Source: Saprospiraceae bacterium (GTDB lineage Bacteria > Bacteroidota > Bacteroidia > Chitinophagales > Saprospiraceae). Taken from it: a stretch of DNA of 64,000 nucleotides. Location of the stretch: contig JADKBO010000022.1 in the NCBI GenBank assembly GCA_016715105.1, positions 1-64,000 of the forward strand, read 5' to 3'. Below the pieces are notes generated by a model. That model saw nothing but the letters and a program-made list of their open reading frames with translations. It made no database searches and was not told the origin of the DNA. This document shows positions 45,205-56,266 of the stretch, piece by piece. Both the position numbers and the translations under genes were made by a program. Positions within the stretch are counted from its first letter, which is position 1, and each line of letters begins with the position of its first letter.

Positions 45205-47193
45205 TTATTTCATGATGTTAAATTCGGCTATGGAGCCGATCATATATACTGCGGCATCGACCCTGTTTTGCTGCCAATCCTGACCTGATGCCGGAAGATT
45301 CAACAACAAGTCCCTGATCAGTTGAAAACTTCGCGGGCGCAAGGCGCGACCTGTCATTTTAATTGACAATTTTCTGAGCAATGCATCAACATCTCCAGCA
45401 ATCAACAATTCTTCTGGAAACATCATGTGCATTTCATTAGCGGGATGGACGGTTCCCCAACGTGAAATGGCATAATCCAAAGACCCTTTTAAATTATTTG
45501 CCGCTTGCAGGGCTGTTACAGCGGTTAAGATTTGAAATTCAGGACCATATTTTCCGAGTTCGGTCATTTCACCCGGTGGCCTGAAATTGGGAGAATAAAA
45601 GTTGAAAACTGATGGTGAAAGGAAAGGCTCTTGCAAATAATATTCATAAAATAGGTTTGCCTCATGATAATCACCACTTGCTGGTTGTGCGTTGAATGTT
45701 TTTGCGAAATTAAGTAAAGTAAGGTATGGTTCTCGCATCTTGCCAAAAGTAGGATCCTTTGTGTATGATATTTCTCTGGCTTCAGGATCAAGCAAAATTT
45801 GTTTGATTACTGCGCCCATATCTCCTCTTACCCCACTGCCATTGTCTGCAAATTTTGCTGCAACTCGACTTATGTAAGCCGGACTTGGATTGGATGTCAC
45901 CAATCGCTGGATCAACAACCTACCAATAAAAGGTCCAGTATTTTCATGATTGAAAAGATTGTCAATAGCAGAATTGATGTCTTGCATGGTAGTTCTACCA
46001 CCAAGTAAAGTCATACCATTGAGTAAAACCTTGGGATTTGTATCGTGGGCCGATTCATTAACGACCATATTGGTTGTAAAATCGTGCCATGTGGTACCGC
46101 CCCAAGTAAGTCCTGTAAATACACGGGCAAATTGCGAGATGTCTCCATTGTCATATGTAGGAATAGGATCGCCAAAAGCATCCAATTTTCTTGTTCCATC
46201 TTGATTGAGTTCCCAAAGACCAATGCTAAATAACTGCATGATTTCTCGTGCATAATTTTCATCAGGAAAAATGTTGTTGACTGGATCAGGTTTTTGATTG
46301 TCTACATGACTCAGATAAAGTCCCATACATGGATGCAAACTCACATCCAAAAGTAGCTGGCGGAAATTGCCAAAAGCTCCATCAATCAATTTATCATAGT
46401 AATTTAAAACACCTTCAGAATTGACAGCAAGATCGTCCCCTGTCTGCGATATCACAAAGATTTGCAGCAAACTGTAGGCAATTCGTTGTCGCAAAATATC
46501 TGTAGGAACGGTTACTCCGGGAGCTGGATATCGACGACGCATGATCAAATGCCACATGGTCATTCGAGCATTATACTCCGTTTCATAATTTGGTATGACA
46601 TTTTGCTGTATCAAAGTATCTTGCAAATAACCTTTTGGTCGGGCGATTTGAGCATCAATCCAATTTTCAAAACCCATACTTTTTACATCTGCTAATTCAT
46701 CTGGGTCAGCTCCAAAAGCAGCTTGGATTAAAAATCTGGTTGCTTCTTCATCATTGGGTAAAACACTCTGATCCTTTATGGTCAATTCCACAAAATTTGA
46801 ACCAGAAATGGTATAAGCGGGAGTTGTAGTAAGGGTAAAACGCACGGTTTCATCGCCTTCAGTATTATTGTCAGTTTTGGGTATGATTTGTAACCATACT
46901 TCTCTTTTGCCCATAGGTATGGTCACGGAGGTACCAGCATTTGTTTGATAATCGGTATGGATGGTTGCACTACCCGAAATGGTGAACGGCACTGTCACTG
47001 CTTTCAGCCCACCTGATCTTCTGATCACAATGGTTCCTGGGGTAGGCCATGATTCAGTCAGTTGATTATTGATAGTCGAAATCGAAACTACATCGCTCAA
47101 TGTATAATTGGTCGTTTGACCAAAGGCTATTTCACCAAAACAGAGAGCGGCAAACATGGCCAGTTGAGCTATATTTTTTTGTTGGAATTTCAT
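45205..47193 (-). CDS. DUF1800 domain protein with Calx-beta-like N terminus
   Basis: The 662-residue exported protein has a signal peptide (IAQLAMFAALCFGEIAFG), then a Calx-beta-like beta domain at about 60-145 (ATIHTDYQTNAGTSVTIPMG and NTEGDETVRFTLTTTPAY). It continues into a DUF1800 helical domain with ATRFLIQAAFGADPDEL, NFYSPNFRPPGEM and ALRPRSFQLIRDLLLNLPAS. DUF1800 and DUF1501 proteins are almost always adjacent. The function is unknown. It is followed within 11 bp by the DUF1501 gene and preceded by a T9SS cargo gene. Confidence 0.9.
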   Translation of the reverse strand: MKFQQKNIAQLAMFAALCFGEIAFGQTTNYTLSDVVSISTINNQLTESWPTPGTIVIRRSGGLKAVTVPFTISGSATIHTDYQTNAGTSVTIPMGKREVWLQIIPKTDNNTEGDETVRFTLTTTPAYTISGSNFVELTIKDQSVLPNDEEATRFLIQAAFGADPDELADVKSMGFENWIDAQIARPKGYLQDTLIQQNVIPNYETEYNARMTMWHLIMRRRYPAPGVTVPTDILRQRIAYSLLQIFVISQTGDDLAVNSEGVLNYYDKLIDGAFGNFRQLLLDVSLHPCMGLYLSHVDNQKPDPVNNIFPDENYAREIMQLFSIGLWELNQDGTRKLDAFGDPIPTYDNGDISQFARVFTGLTWGGTTWHDFTTNMVVNESAHDTNPKVLLNGMTLLGGRTTMQDINSAIDNLFNHENTGPFIGRLLIQRLVTSNPSPAYISRVAAKFADNGSGVRGDMGAVIKQILLDPEAREISYTKDPTFGKMREPYLTLLNFAKTFNAQPASGDYHEANLFYEYYLQEPFLSPSVFNFYSPNFRPPGEMTELGKYGPEFQILTAVTALQAANNLKGSLDYAISRWGTVHPANEMHMMFPEELLIAGDVDALLRKLSIKMTGRALRPRSFQLIRDLLLNLPASGQDWQQNRVDAAVYMIGSIAEFNIMK

Positions 47194-47264
47194 GATTAAT
47201 TGGTGTATTTAAAATTCATATCCATTTGTTTTGCAGTGCAATGAGCTAATTGCCATATTGGTAA

Positions 47265-49333
47265 TCATTCAACCAGCCATTTTAAAATTCTGGTTTCGCT
47301 CGGTGTCGAGACAGTCACCAAATAAATGCCATGCGGTACTTGAGTATTCAGCGTAATCTTACACTCGTTTTCGTTGACTTTACCGACTTGAGTCATCAAT
47401 AATTTACCTTCCAAATTATAGACAAAAATCTTTGCTTGATCCACTCCCGGCATTTGGAGGAATACTTCATTTCCAGAAGGATTTGGGTATAGAAGTGTTA
47501 CTAAATCTTGCCGTAGATTGACGAGCCTGATAGGTGAATATTCAAATTTACCGTCGAGGTCAACCATTTTCAAGCGGTAGTAATTGTACCCATTTGATGG
47601 TTTTCTGTGCGTATATTCATAATTGGTTTTATTATTGAGGCTGCTGCCATTGGCAAATGTTTTTCCAAAATTAACAAAGGAAATTCCATCAATGCTGTGT
47701 TCCAATTCAAAGTGGGATACATTTTGTTCTGCTGTGGTTTGCCATGTCAAATCAACTTCTTCCTGTATGTTGAGTTTTGCTTCAAAGGACAAAAGTTGCA
47801 AAGGGAGCGGAACAGAGTTTACTACTAGGTTGATGTCATCCAATAAAATGATTGCATCGGTAACATCTGATTGGAAACCAAAACCAATATTGTAATCCCC
47901 GGAACTGGAAGGAGAAAATTGCATGGTCTGTGTTGCATAACTCGTGTTGGTGATGTTGCTTAGAAAAACAATTGTATCAACCATGCCAGTAGATCCTGCC
48001 CTCAGCCCGTATTTCACCAATAATTTTAAATCTGGGGTCCCACTGATGCCGATATCAGTAGCTGCTGTTCTGGAATATTTAAAACTCAATTGGTAAACAC
48101 CACCAACTTGAAGGGGAAAACTAGCTGTATAAAGCCAGGAATCAGCCTTAGCAAATCGTGCAGAATTTATTGCTTTTTTACTACCGGTAGAAGCATTGAG
48201 TAAATTACTTGACTGCCAGTTCATATCGGCAAAGTCATTACTGGTCGTTTGACTAGTGAGATCACTAGGTAAGTCACTGTCAAGACTTGCTTCAAATCCT
48301 TGTGTGTAAGGCAGTGCCACTATTGCACAAGTTTTGAATTTAAACCTAGTCCATTTGGTCCCGCAGAATTCCTTTATAAAAAAGTAGTATTCAGTATTGG
48401 ATGTAAGGTTGCCGAAGGTATGGCTGGTCGTGTTGACTACCGTTCCAAGCACTGGTTTTACATCTATATTGCTCAAAGCCATTTCAAAATTAGCACTGCC
48501 ACTATTTCCTGCCCAAGCCAAAGTAGCCGTATTTGAGTTGTAATTCAATAGTTTAATAGAGGTGGGCGGTGTACAACTTTTCGGTGTAAATCTAAATTCC
48601 TGACTATTGGCAGGTTTACTATTTATTACATCAGTTTCTAAACTATCAAGCGCGCTGGCTGCACTGCTTGAACCATTTAAAGATAAAAAATATGGTGCAT
48701 CTACTTCTGCATCAAAAATGGTATTTTTTTGAGATGTTAAACCAATCGAGGCACCTGCACCAACTCCAATATTACCAGCCATTTGACTATAATGGAAAGA
48801 AACAATATTTGAAGTCTCGTTTAACTTCAATTGGAAAGAAATGGCAGCACTACCTCCATTTTGCCAAATGATATTTTTCCACTGTGCGGTAAAGACTCGG
48901 TTTGGGGCGACGCCTTCCGTTTTATAAGTAAGATTGCTTGCGTCGGTCAATTGTAAATCGTCCCAAAAAGGTGCAATGATTGGCCTCACAGCGCCTTTGT
49001 ATGCAACAGGATTTCGCAATTCGTTGATTTCATATTGCGGGTCAGTATTACTTGGCAAGAAAGGTGCACCCAAGGAGGCAAATCCATTGATATTCAAATG
49101 AATAACAGAATATTTATTTCCATTATAATTAAATTCGAAACCTATTGAATTTGATTGGCAAATCCCTCATTGAGGATGGTTTTGCTAGAAGGGTAGGCTG
49201 CAGTAAGGTTTACAAGCGAATCACCTGAAAGCATTGCAAATGGAGTATTATGACTTGAAAAATCATAATTAATTTGACCAAAAATTAAACCTTGGAAGTA
49301 TATTATAAATATGAAAAGTGGCAAAACTTTCAT
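47265..49333 (-). CDS. T9SS-secreted protein with fibronectin-type domain (frameshifted)
   Basis: Frames 49142-49333 and 47265-49097 join as one secreted protein of about 690 residues. The signal peptide is MKVLPLFIFIIYFQGLIFG. The N-terminal region (IGFEFNYNGNKYSVIHLNING) is a cleavage-exposed beta domain; a fibronectin type III-like domain (TSIKLLNYNSNTATLAWAGN) and a jelly-roll-like domain follow. The C terminus has the type A sorting signal with LYPNPSGNEVFLQMP, YNLEGKLLMTQ and PHGIYLVTV, used for export by the type IX secretion system. The break is one missing T near 49148-49149. Ligand or enzyme activity is not visible. Confidence 0.85.
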
Positions 49334-49447
49334 GGATTCTATCGGAGTTAATGAAGAAAATATATTTATTTCTAAAATGTGAAATTAAATACATTTTTTA
49401 CTTCGAAAGCTAGGGAATACCCTGAATAACAAATAATAGGATAAACA

Positions 49448-51711
49448 CTATTCCTCAACGAGGTACAGTTCTTTACCTGTAATCTGATTGGTTGGTAATC
49501 GCAAGCGATATTGTTCTAGATCGGGGTTGATATACGGGCTGCAATCTATTCGTTCTTCCACCCAATTTGTTTTACTTCGATCTTGGATGATGAGGGTTGT
49601 TCTTTTAGCAGGCTTTCGATTGACTTCTGCCACGTATTTGATGATGATATTAGTAGAGTCACCGCTTGGATATACATCAAAAATTTGAGAGGTTTTGACC
49701 GTAGGATTACTTATAGAAAATATATTGCTAAAAGATTGAGATTCTCCAAAGGAATTCTTTGCTTTTACAGCGAAATAAGTGTTTTCGGTTACTGGTTCAA
49801 AGTAGAAAAAAGTGGTATCTGATGTGCTTTCGCCGATTTCTTGCAACCTATTTGGATGTGGCCCTTTATAAAGTTGATATTGAATGCCTTCATTTGTTAG
49901 ATTCAAACTATTATTCCACATGAATAGGTTGCCCTCTTTGCGAAAATGAGTAGGTGCTGGTGGTAAAATACCTTTTTGACTCGCTTTGCTGATTGGAGAA
50001 AATTCGCTTTCCCCATAAACATTTTGAGCCTTGATGGCAAACCTATAGGACTCATTGCCCGGTATGTTATCAAGTATTAAAAAGTTTTGTTGACCGACTT
50101 CAAGCTCTTCTATAAAGCCTTTTCTATATACTTTTATGGTGTAATTCGTTGCATCTGGCAGGGGTGTCCAATGAATGATTAATTTATCCAAATCTCTCCT
50201 GATTTTAACAATTCTTGGGATGTCTGGAGGAATCGCTTTAAATTCAAAAGTCTTTGATGCTAATATATTTCCTAAGGAATCAATACCCTGTAAATCAAAG
50301 AAATAGGTGCGTCCATTTCTTACTTTGTCAAAGTGTAAACTATCTGAGATTGTTTCTATTTTTTGGGATAAATCATTTTTGTTTAAACCAAAGTTAAGGA
50401 CATATTTTGCATATTTTTCTTGCTTTGCCCACTTGATTACTAAGTTTTGCTGGTCCAGATTGTTTATGGAAGTAATGGTAAGCGATTTGCTAAGACTAGT
50501 GTTTTTTGATTTGCAGATACAATGGTAAAAGAGTAAGGTCTTACTGCGATTTTGCTGCTCAGAGTCTTGCTTTTGACACTATCTGATAAGGTGTAATTTG
50601 TGGTGTAAACCGATTGATTGGCAAATTCAATGCCCAAGTCTACTGTAAGGTTTTGGTTGAAAGGGTTTGAAAAAGCTATTGTTTTATTACCTGCTGTATC
50701 AGTAAAAACAGTGATGGCTTGAATGGTACTTTCTTTGTAGAATTGAGCGGAGTGTATCGACTTTGTAATTGAGTACCCTTCTTTAACAGCTGATTGAGTG
50801 CTTTAAAACAATGATTGAAAAGTTGCCTTCCAAATCTTCGTCATGAATTTGAATGTCGGCTTTAAATGCTGGTTGTCGAGATTTAATTGCCAGCAGGTTT
50901 TCAAATAGGACAGCAAAATCTGAACCTGTTTCTATTTTTTCTGGGGTCATCAAATGGATGAGGAAACTTTTTTCACTTTGGGATTTTTTTGAAAGTAGTC
51001 TGACTTTTGGTTTGAATGCTGTAGAAGTTATACAAAGCTAATCCTGACCAAGCAAAATATTCACTTTCAGTATTGAGAATTTCATCTGTAAAAAGGTTTC
51101 TATTGGTATTTCCTGCACCATAAATTACCTCTTGGTTGGGATCTATTTTTTTGAATTGCATTGGAAAAAATTTGCATTTTTAGAGCAAAGTCTGACCCAG
51201 AAATCCAAAATGGCGCAAGGGTATCTAAGAGTTGTAAATATGGTTTTTCTGCTATTTGCCAATGAGCAAAGGGAATTTTCCAATCCTTTATCTGTTGTGC
51301 GACATCTACAATTTCAGGGATTTGATCATAAATGGGATCAATTACTAAAGCTAGTTTTGCGTCATGGGTTTGCAATAAGTCCTTTAAAGCAACAAAGTCA
51401 AAACCCTTTTTTGCTTCAAGAGTGTCACCATTTGGTTGAAATATTGTTTTCAATCCGTCGCGTGGTTTGATCTGAATCCATGCTGCCTCGGTGTGATAAA
51501 GCAATTGATCTAAGCTGGATAAACTTAAATCTTGTTCTTCCAAATTTATTCCAACTCCTTCATAAATGATTGATGGGCTTGTTGCATTGAAACTATCAAT
51601 GATAAAGGTTTGAGTCTCGAAAGTGTTGTTTTCTATTGGAGCAGCTTTTTTACTGGTATTACACGCAACGAGCATGAAAAGACATAATAAAAAGCCAGAC
51701 GTGTTTTTCAT
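49448..51711 (-). pseudogene. Large lipoprotein with fibronectin type III domains, multiply frameshifted
   Basis: From 51711 the minus strand encodes a lipoprotein signal (LLCLFMLVACNTSKK, lipobox LVAC), a TIM-barrel-like N-terminal part (AWIQIKPRDGLKTIF, AKLALVIDPIYDQI, VIYGAGNTNRNLFTDEIL), a middle part (ITVFTDTAGNKTIAFSNPFN) and several fibronectin type III domains ending near 49448 (TPLPDATNYTIKVYRKG, SYRFAIKAQNVYGESEFSP). At least five frame changes are needed, for example in the T7 run at 51146-51152. The ends are well defined, the middle (50500-51000) is not. It may be a cell-surface glycan-binding or glycoside hydrolase-like protein, now probably inactive. Sequencing error could account for part of the damage. 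Confidence 0.72.
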
Positions 51712-51727
51712 ATTGTCAAAAAGCCAT

Positions 51728-52673
51728 TTATTTTGCCTCTTCTTTCTTCATTTTTCTTATAGAAACTATGACTCCAACCAATAGCGATAAAAATATAAAA
51801 GCCAATGAGAACCATTCTGGAATAACCACATGGTGAGCAGCCATCAGTTTTAAGCCAACAAAAACAAGAATTGCAGCGACGGAATATTCCAGATATTCAA
51901 ATTTTCTCAACATATTAGCCAAGAAAAAGTACATTGATCTCAAACCCAGTATGGCGAAGATATTAGAAGAAAATACCAAAAATGTGTCTGTTGTTATGGC
52001 AATGATTGCAGGTATGCTGTCGAGTGCAAATACAATATCAGAAAACTCAATGAGTAACAATGCTCCAAAAAGTGGGGTAGCAATCCGCTTTCCATTTTCA
52101 ATAGTCCAGAATTTTTCTCCATCTAGGTTTGCACTGATTGGTAAAAATCTTGATAAAGTTTTCTTGGATTTTTCTTCGGCGGCTTCTTCATCATCTGGAT
52201 CTGTCATGATCATTTTGAAAGCAGTAAAGATGAGGAATGCACCAAAAATGTAGGTCATCCATGAGATTTTCTGAATGAGAAAAACACCCAGATATATAAC
52301 AATACCCCTAAACAATATGGCACCAATTATACCCCAAAACAATGCTCGGTGTTGATTTTGTGGAGGTATTTTGTAAGCCTTAAAAATCATTGCAATGACA
52401 AAAAGGTTGTCAACACTCAAAGATAGTTCAATCAAATAACCCGTAATGTACTTGGCCATTGCATTGGACGGCTTGAGATTGTTTGGATTGTTTATCAAGC
52501 CATTTTGATATAAATAATAAACAACAACTGAGAAAGCCATTGCAATTGCAACCCAAAAAGCAGTTTGCTTCGCCGCCTTTTTTATTATTAATCACCTCGC
52601 CGGATTTGTTGAGAACATATAAGTCAACAAATAATAAAAGCAAAATAAATATGATGAAAACCGTCCAGACCAT
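51728..52673 (-). CDS. TerC/Alx-family membrane protein (frameshifted)
   Basis: TerC-like proteins are polytopic inner-membrane proteins linked to manganese efflux and tellurite resistance. The N-terminal piece MVWTVFIIFILLLLFVDLYVLNK joins AAKQTAFWVAIAMAFSVVVYYLYQNG if one base is removed from the T6 run at 52578-52583. The rest (51728-52540) has ITGYLIELSLSVDNLFVIAMI and ALLLIEFSDIVFALDSIPAI, the two acidic helix motifs conserved in the family, within about nine helices. Total length is about 314 residues, normal. It lies 16 bp after the lipoprotein gene on the same strand. Confidence 0.88.
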
Positions 52674-52743
52674 TGTGAGTTTGTGTAATTGGACACAAGA
52701 TTAAAGCTATTTTTCTATTATTGGGAAAAAATATACCAAAATG

Positions 52744-52772
52744 AAAAAAGCCCCCACGAATGGAGGCTTTTT
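52744..52772 (-). terminator. Terminator after tRNA-Gln
   Basis: AAAAAGCC with CC forms a stem with GG and GGCTTTTT around an ACGAAT loop. On the minus strand it ends in TTTTTT directly after the tRNA, a standard tRNA terminator. The stem has one mismatch. Confidence 0.7.
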
Positions 52773-52773
52773 G

Positions 52774-52844
52774 TTGACCCATAAGGATTCGAACCTTAAA
52801 TGACTGAACCAAAATCAGAAGTGTTACCATTACACCATGGGTCA
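52774..52844 (-). tRNA. tRNA-Gln, anticodon UUG
   Basis: The minus strand gives a 71-nt cloverleaf: acceptor TGACCCA with TGGGTCA, a D arm around GTAATGGTAAC, anticodon loop TTTTGGT between CTGA and TCAG (anticodon TTG), and a T arm AAGGTTCGAATCCTT with the GTTCGAAT motif. The outermost anticodon-stem pair is a T-T mismatch. CCA is not encoded. A terminator follows within a few bases. Confidence 0.92.
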
Positions 52845-52996
52845 GTGCTTGTTTAAAAGCGAGTGCAAATATATAGATTTTTGATTATTGGAAACCAAAT
52901 TTATACTTTTTTTATAAAAATTTTATTTGTGCTAATTGTGAATATACTTGGTTTTGTTTTGAAAGACAACGATTTATGACCTTTCTGCAAATTCTG

Positions 52997-53026
52997 TTTG
53001 TTAAATTGTGGAAAGGATTATCTTTG
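52997..53026 (+). promoter_or_regulatory. Promoter of the S9 peptidase gene
   Basis: TTTG (52997-53000), 18 bp, and TATCTTTG (53019-53026) give a strong Bacteroidota promoter match. Transcription would start near 53033, about 19 bp before the first ATG. Confidence 0.65.
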
Positions 53027-53051
53027 AATTTGAAGTTGATTTATGCAATAA

Positions 53052-55841
53052 ATGGATAGTATGAAGATTTTTAACCAAGTTTTTACAATTTTATTTTGCC
53101 TTTTGATGAGTAATTTCGCTTTGAGCGGACAGGCTAAAAAGGTCATGACACCCGATGTTTTTACCGAATGGAGAAGAATAAATGATGAGTCTATTTCCGA
53201 TGATGGAAAATTTGTCATTTATACAATGAACAGAGAGCAACACGACGATGAGGTCGTTTTGTACAGCGTTGAGTCAGGTCAAAAAAAAGTATTTGATAGA
53301 GGTAAAAAGCCTCTTTTGACCAATGATGGGAAATTACTCATCCTATCGATTTCTCCTCCTATGGATTCTCTTAGAGAAATGAAAAGGAGAAAAGTAAAAA
53401 AGGATGATCTACCTAAAGACACACTGTATGTATATAAAACACTGACAGACAGTCTTATACTATTTCCAGAAGTCACGGATGTAAAAAAGAGCAAATATTA
53501 TAGTGAGATGCTTGCCTTCAAAATGAAAACACCTAACTATAAAAAAGATACCATCGCCGCTTTGGAGGGAAAAAAACAAAGTGAAGAAAATGGGAATCAT
53601 CTGGTCATTTATTTACCCGAGTTAGGCTTATTTGATACCATAAAATATGTAAGGGCTTATGAAATGGCTCAGAAATCACCCATCTTATTTGCATGGACTA
53701 CGGGAGTTGACACCACCAACCAGCAACAAATTATCAAGTATGATGCTGTGAGTAGAACACAAACAGTGCTTTCTTCGGGCCAATATTTTTCTGAGGCTAA
53801 CTTGTTTGTTGATGAAAACGGGCAAAACTTGGGTGGTGTTGTTTTACGCGACAGTACTAAATCCAAAACTGCAAAAAGAGAATTGCTTTACTGGCAGGAA
53901 GGTATGTCGTCTCCCGAAATCATATTAGATGTTAATAATGCTCATGTAGAATCTGGGTGGCGGTTACCAGAATATTCAAAAATTTCTTTTGATCAATCTG
54001 GAAAACGATTGTTTTTTGGAATAGCACCCATTCCGATGGTACAGGATACCAATTTATTGGAAGAAGAAATAGTAAGCGTGGAAGTTTGGCATCATAACGA
54101 TCCATACATGTACACCATGCAAGAAGCCCGTGAAGAAGCCGACAAAAAACAAACATACCTCCATGTTTATGATACAGAAAGTAAACAATTTGCAAAGTTG
54201 GCCGACCTAGAAATGGCTGAAATCCGATTGCCCGAGAACAAAAGTGCTGATTATGCAATCGGATGGGACGAAAGAAAATATCTGAAAAGCATCACCTGGA
54301 TGGGAGGTGGAATGAAAGATTTGTATGTCGTTGATTTAGAAACGGGTGATAGAACGCTAATAGCAGACAGTGTAAATGGAAATGTCATCATCGATTCTAT
54401 TGGCAATCATGCTATCTGGTTTGAAAGATCTACCGGAAATTGGATGCATTATGACCTCGAGGATGATACTTTGACGACCCTGTTGACCAATGCCAATGTG
54501 GCATTTTATGACGAGGAGAACGATGTGCCAGCGAGTCCTGGTGCATATGGTTTTGGTGGATGGATCAGCGGTAGAAATGCTGCTTTGATTTATGATAAAT
54601 ACGACATCTGGATGGTTGATTTTGACAATGACTCCTTAACTACAAAACTTACTTTTGGAAGAGGTCAAAGGATGATCAATCGTGTAGTGAATTTAAACAG
54701 TGAAAATAATGGCATTTCACTCAATGGCGGCTTATACATCAAACAAACTGATGAAAAAACCAGAGATTCAGGATATGCTATTTATGACGCAGAGAAAGCA
54801 AGAGTGCGCTTATTGGAGAAGGGACCTTTTGATTATCGGGACCAATTCGTGAAAGCAAAAAATGCCAATGTTTATATTACTACACGTGAAAATTTCAATG
54901 TGTTCCCTGATTTGTTGTTGACGGATAACCAAATGGGATCATTCAAAAATATTTCAGAGGCCAACCCACAACAAAGTGAATACAATTGGGGCAGCATTGA
55001 ATTGTTTTATTGGGAAAATGAGTTGGGTGAAAAGTTGCGTGGCTTACTCGTAAAACCCCAAGATTTTGACCCTCGACAAAAATATCCGCTTTTGGTCAAC
55101 TTTTATGAGCGAAGTTCGGAGGAAGTACACAGCTATCGCACGCCATTGGCAGGGAGGTCAAGCATCAATTACAGTTATTACAGCAATAAAGGATATGTAA
55201 TTTTTAATCCAGATGTCACTTATCGCATTGGGTATCCAGGTCCATCATGTGAAGAAGATGTTCTTTCTGGTGTCAAAGCATTAACCCAGGATGGATACAT
55301 CGACACCACCAGAATGGGCATACAGGGTCATAGTTGGGGAGGTTACCAAATCGCCCACCTCTTGACCAAAACTGACATCTTTAAATGTGCCGAAGCGGGT
55401 GCACCCGTTGTCAATATGACCTCTGCATACGGTGGCATACGATGGGAAAGTGGTATGAGTCGCATGTTTCAATATGAAAAAACACAAAGTAGGATAGGGG
55501 CTACACTTTGGGAAAAACCGGAGTTGTATTTGGAAAATTCTCCACTATTCAACATTGATAAAGTAAACACACCTGTTTTGATCTTACACAATGACGGTGA
55601 TGGAGCTGTTCCTTGGTATCAGGGTATCGAATATTATACGGCTTTACGTAGGCTTGGAAAAGAAACTTGGTTACTCAACTATAATGGCGAACCACATTGG
55701 CCCGTCAAGTGGCAAAACAGATTGGACTTCAACATCAGAATGGAACAATATTTTGACCATTATTTGATGGATAAACCAATGCCACAGTGGATGGTAAAAG
55801 GTATTCCAGCTTTGGAAAAAGGGATCAATAAGGGGTATTAA
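53052..55841 (+). CDS. Exported S9-family prolyl oligopeptidase-like peptidase
   Basis: The 929-residue protein has a signal peptide (MKIFNQVFTILFCLLMSNFA), a long beta-propeller-like N-terminal part, and a C-terminal alpha/beta-hydrolase domain. The nucleophile elbow GHSWGGYQ is near residue 761, the acid loop DGDGAVPW near 847, and the catalytic histidine GEPHWPVKW near 881. Such enzymes cut peptides after Pro, Ala or other residues in the periplasm or on the cell surface. ATG 53052 is the first; ATG at 53061 (before KIF) is equally likely. A good promoter lies upstream, and downstream is a repeat-rich non-coding region. Confidence 0.93.
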   Translation: MDSMKIFNQVFTILFCLLMSNFALSGQAKKVMTPDVFTEWRRINDESISDDGKFVIYTMNREQHDDEVVLYSVESGQKKVFDRGKKPLLTNDGKLLILSISPPMDSLREMKRRKVKKDDLPKDTLYVYKTLTDSLILFPEVTDVKKSKYYSEMLAFKMKTPNYKKDTIAALEGKKQSEENGNHLVIYLPELGLFDTIKYVRAYEMAQKSPILFAWTTGVDTTNQQQIIKYDAVSRTQTVLSSGQYFSEANLFVDENGQNLGGVVLRDSTKSKTAKRELLYWQEGMSSPEIILDVNNAHVESGWRLPEYSKISFDQSGKRLFFGIAPIPMVQDTNLLEEEIVSVEVWHHNDPYMYTMQEAREEADKKQTYLHVYDTESKQFAKLADLEMAEIRLPENKSADYAIGWDERKYLKSITWMGGGMKDLYVVDLETGDRTLIADSVNGNVIIDSIGNHAIWFERSTGNWMHYDLEDDTLTTLLTNANVAFYDEENDVPASPGAYGFGGWISGRNAALIYDKYDIWMVDFDNDSLTTKLTFGRGQRMINRVVNLNSENNGISLNGGLYIKQTDEKTRDSGYAIYDAEKARVRLLEKGPFDYRDQFVKAKNANVYITTRENFNVFPDLLLTDNQMGSFKNISEANPQQSEYNWGSIELFYWENELGEKLRGLLVKPQDFDPRQKYPLLVNFYERSSEEVHSYRTPLAGRSSINYSYYSNKGYVIFNPDVTYRIGYPGPSCEEDVLSGVKALTQDGYIDTTRMGIQGHSWGGYQIAHLLTKTDIFKCAEAGAPVVNMTSAYGGIRWESGMSRMFQYEKTQSRIGATLWEKPELYLENSPLFNIDKVNTPVLILHNDGDGAVPWYQGIEYYTALRRLGKETWLLNYNGEPHWPVKWQNRLDFNIRMEQYFDHYLMDKPMPQWMVKGIPALEKGINKGY

Positions 55842-55945
55842 TGGTTAATGGTTAATGGTTAATGATTAATGGTTAATGATTAAATGGTTAATGATAAAGG
55901 TTAATGAAATGTTAAATATTTAATGATAAATGTTAATGATAAATG
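55842..55945. repeat. Simple-sequence array of TTAATGG/TTAATGA words
   Basis: After the peptidase stop, about 100 bp repeat ATGGTTA, ATGATTA and ATGATAA. It contains no ORF and no terminator is evident before it. Replication slippage is the likely origin. Confidence 0.75.
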
Positions 55946-56004
55946 GTGTAAATTGTTAATTAGAAACTCGCGTCAAAAATTATGGAACTGCGAAATTGCT
56001 GAAT

Positions 56005-56245
56005 TGCTCCTTAAAGGAATTGCACCGCTTACAATAGTTGGGACACGCTGCAAGCATTTACTATTGTCAAATTGCCCATTGCCAAATTGCCCCATTGCCC
56101 ATTGCCATTGCCCATTGCCATATTGCTCCATTGCCCCGCTAGGGACGGGCGAACGCAGGCATTATTGCCAAATTGCCCATTGCCCATTGCCAAATTGCCT
56201 ATTGCCAAATTGCCCATTGCCCATTGCCATATTACTCCTGAAAGG
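56005..56245. repeat. Simple-sequence array of CCATTGCC/AAATTGCC words
   Basis: Units such as AAATTGCCCATTGCC recur in both regular and scrambled order through about 240 bp, interrupted by GTTGGGACACGCTGCAAGC and CGCTAGGGACGGGCGAACGC-type sequence. A related TTAAAGGAATTG/GAAAGGAATTG word flanks both ends (56012 and 56237), so the array may have expanded between two copies of a short repeat. No gene is visible. Confidence 0.7.
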
Positions 56246-56266
56246 AATTGAAGGTTAATGTAACTG

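Noticed and set aside
56005..56245. CRISPR or iteron array made of ATTGCC words
   Set aside because: Unit length and order are irregular, and there are no unique spacers.
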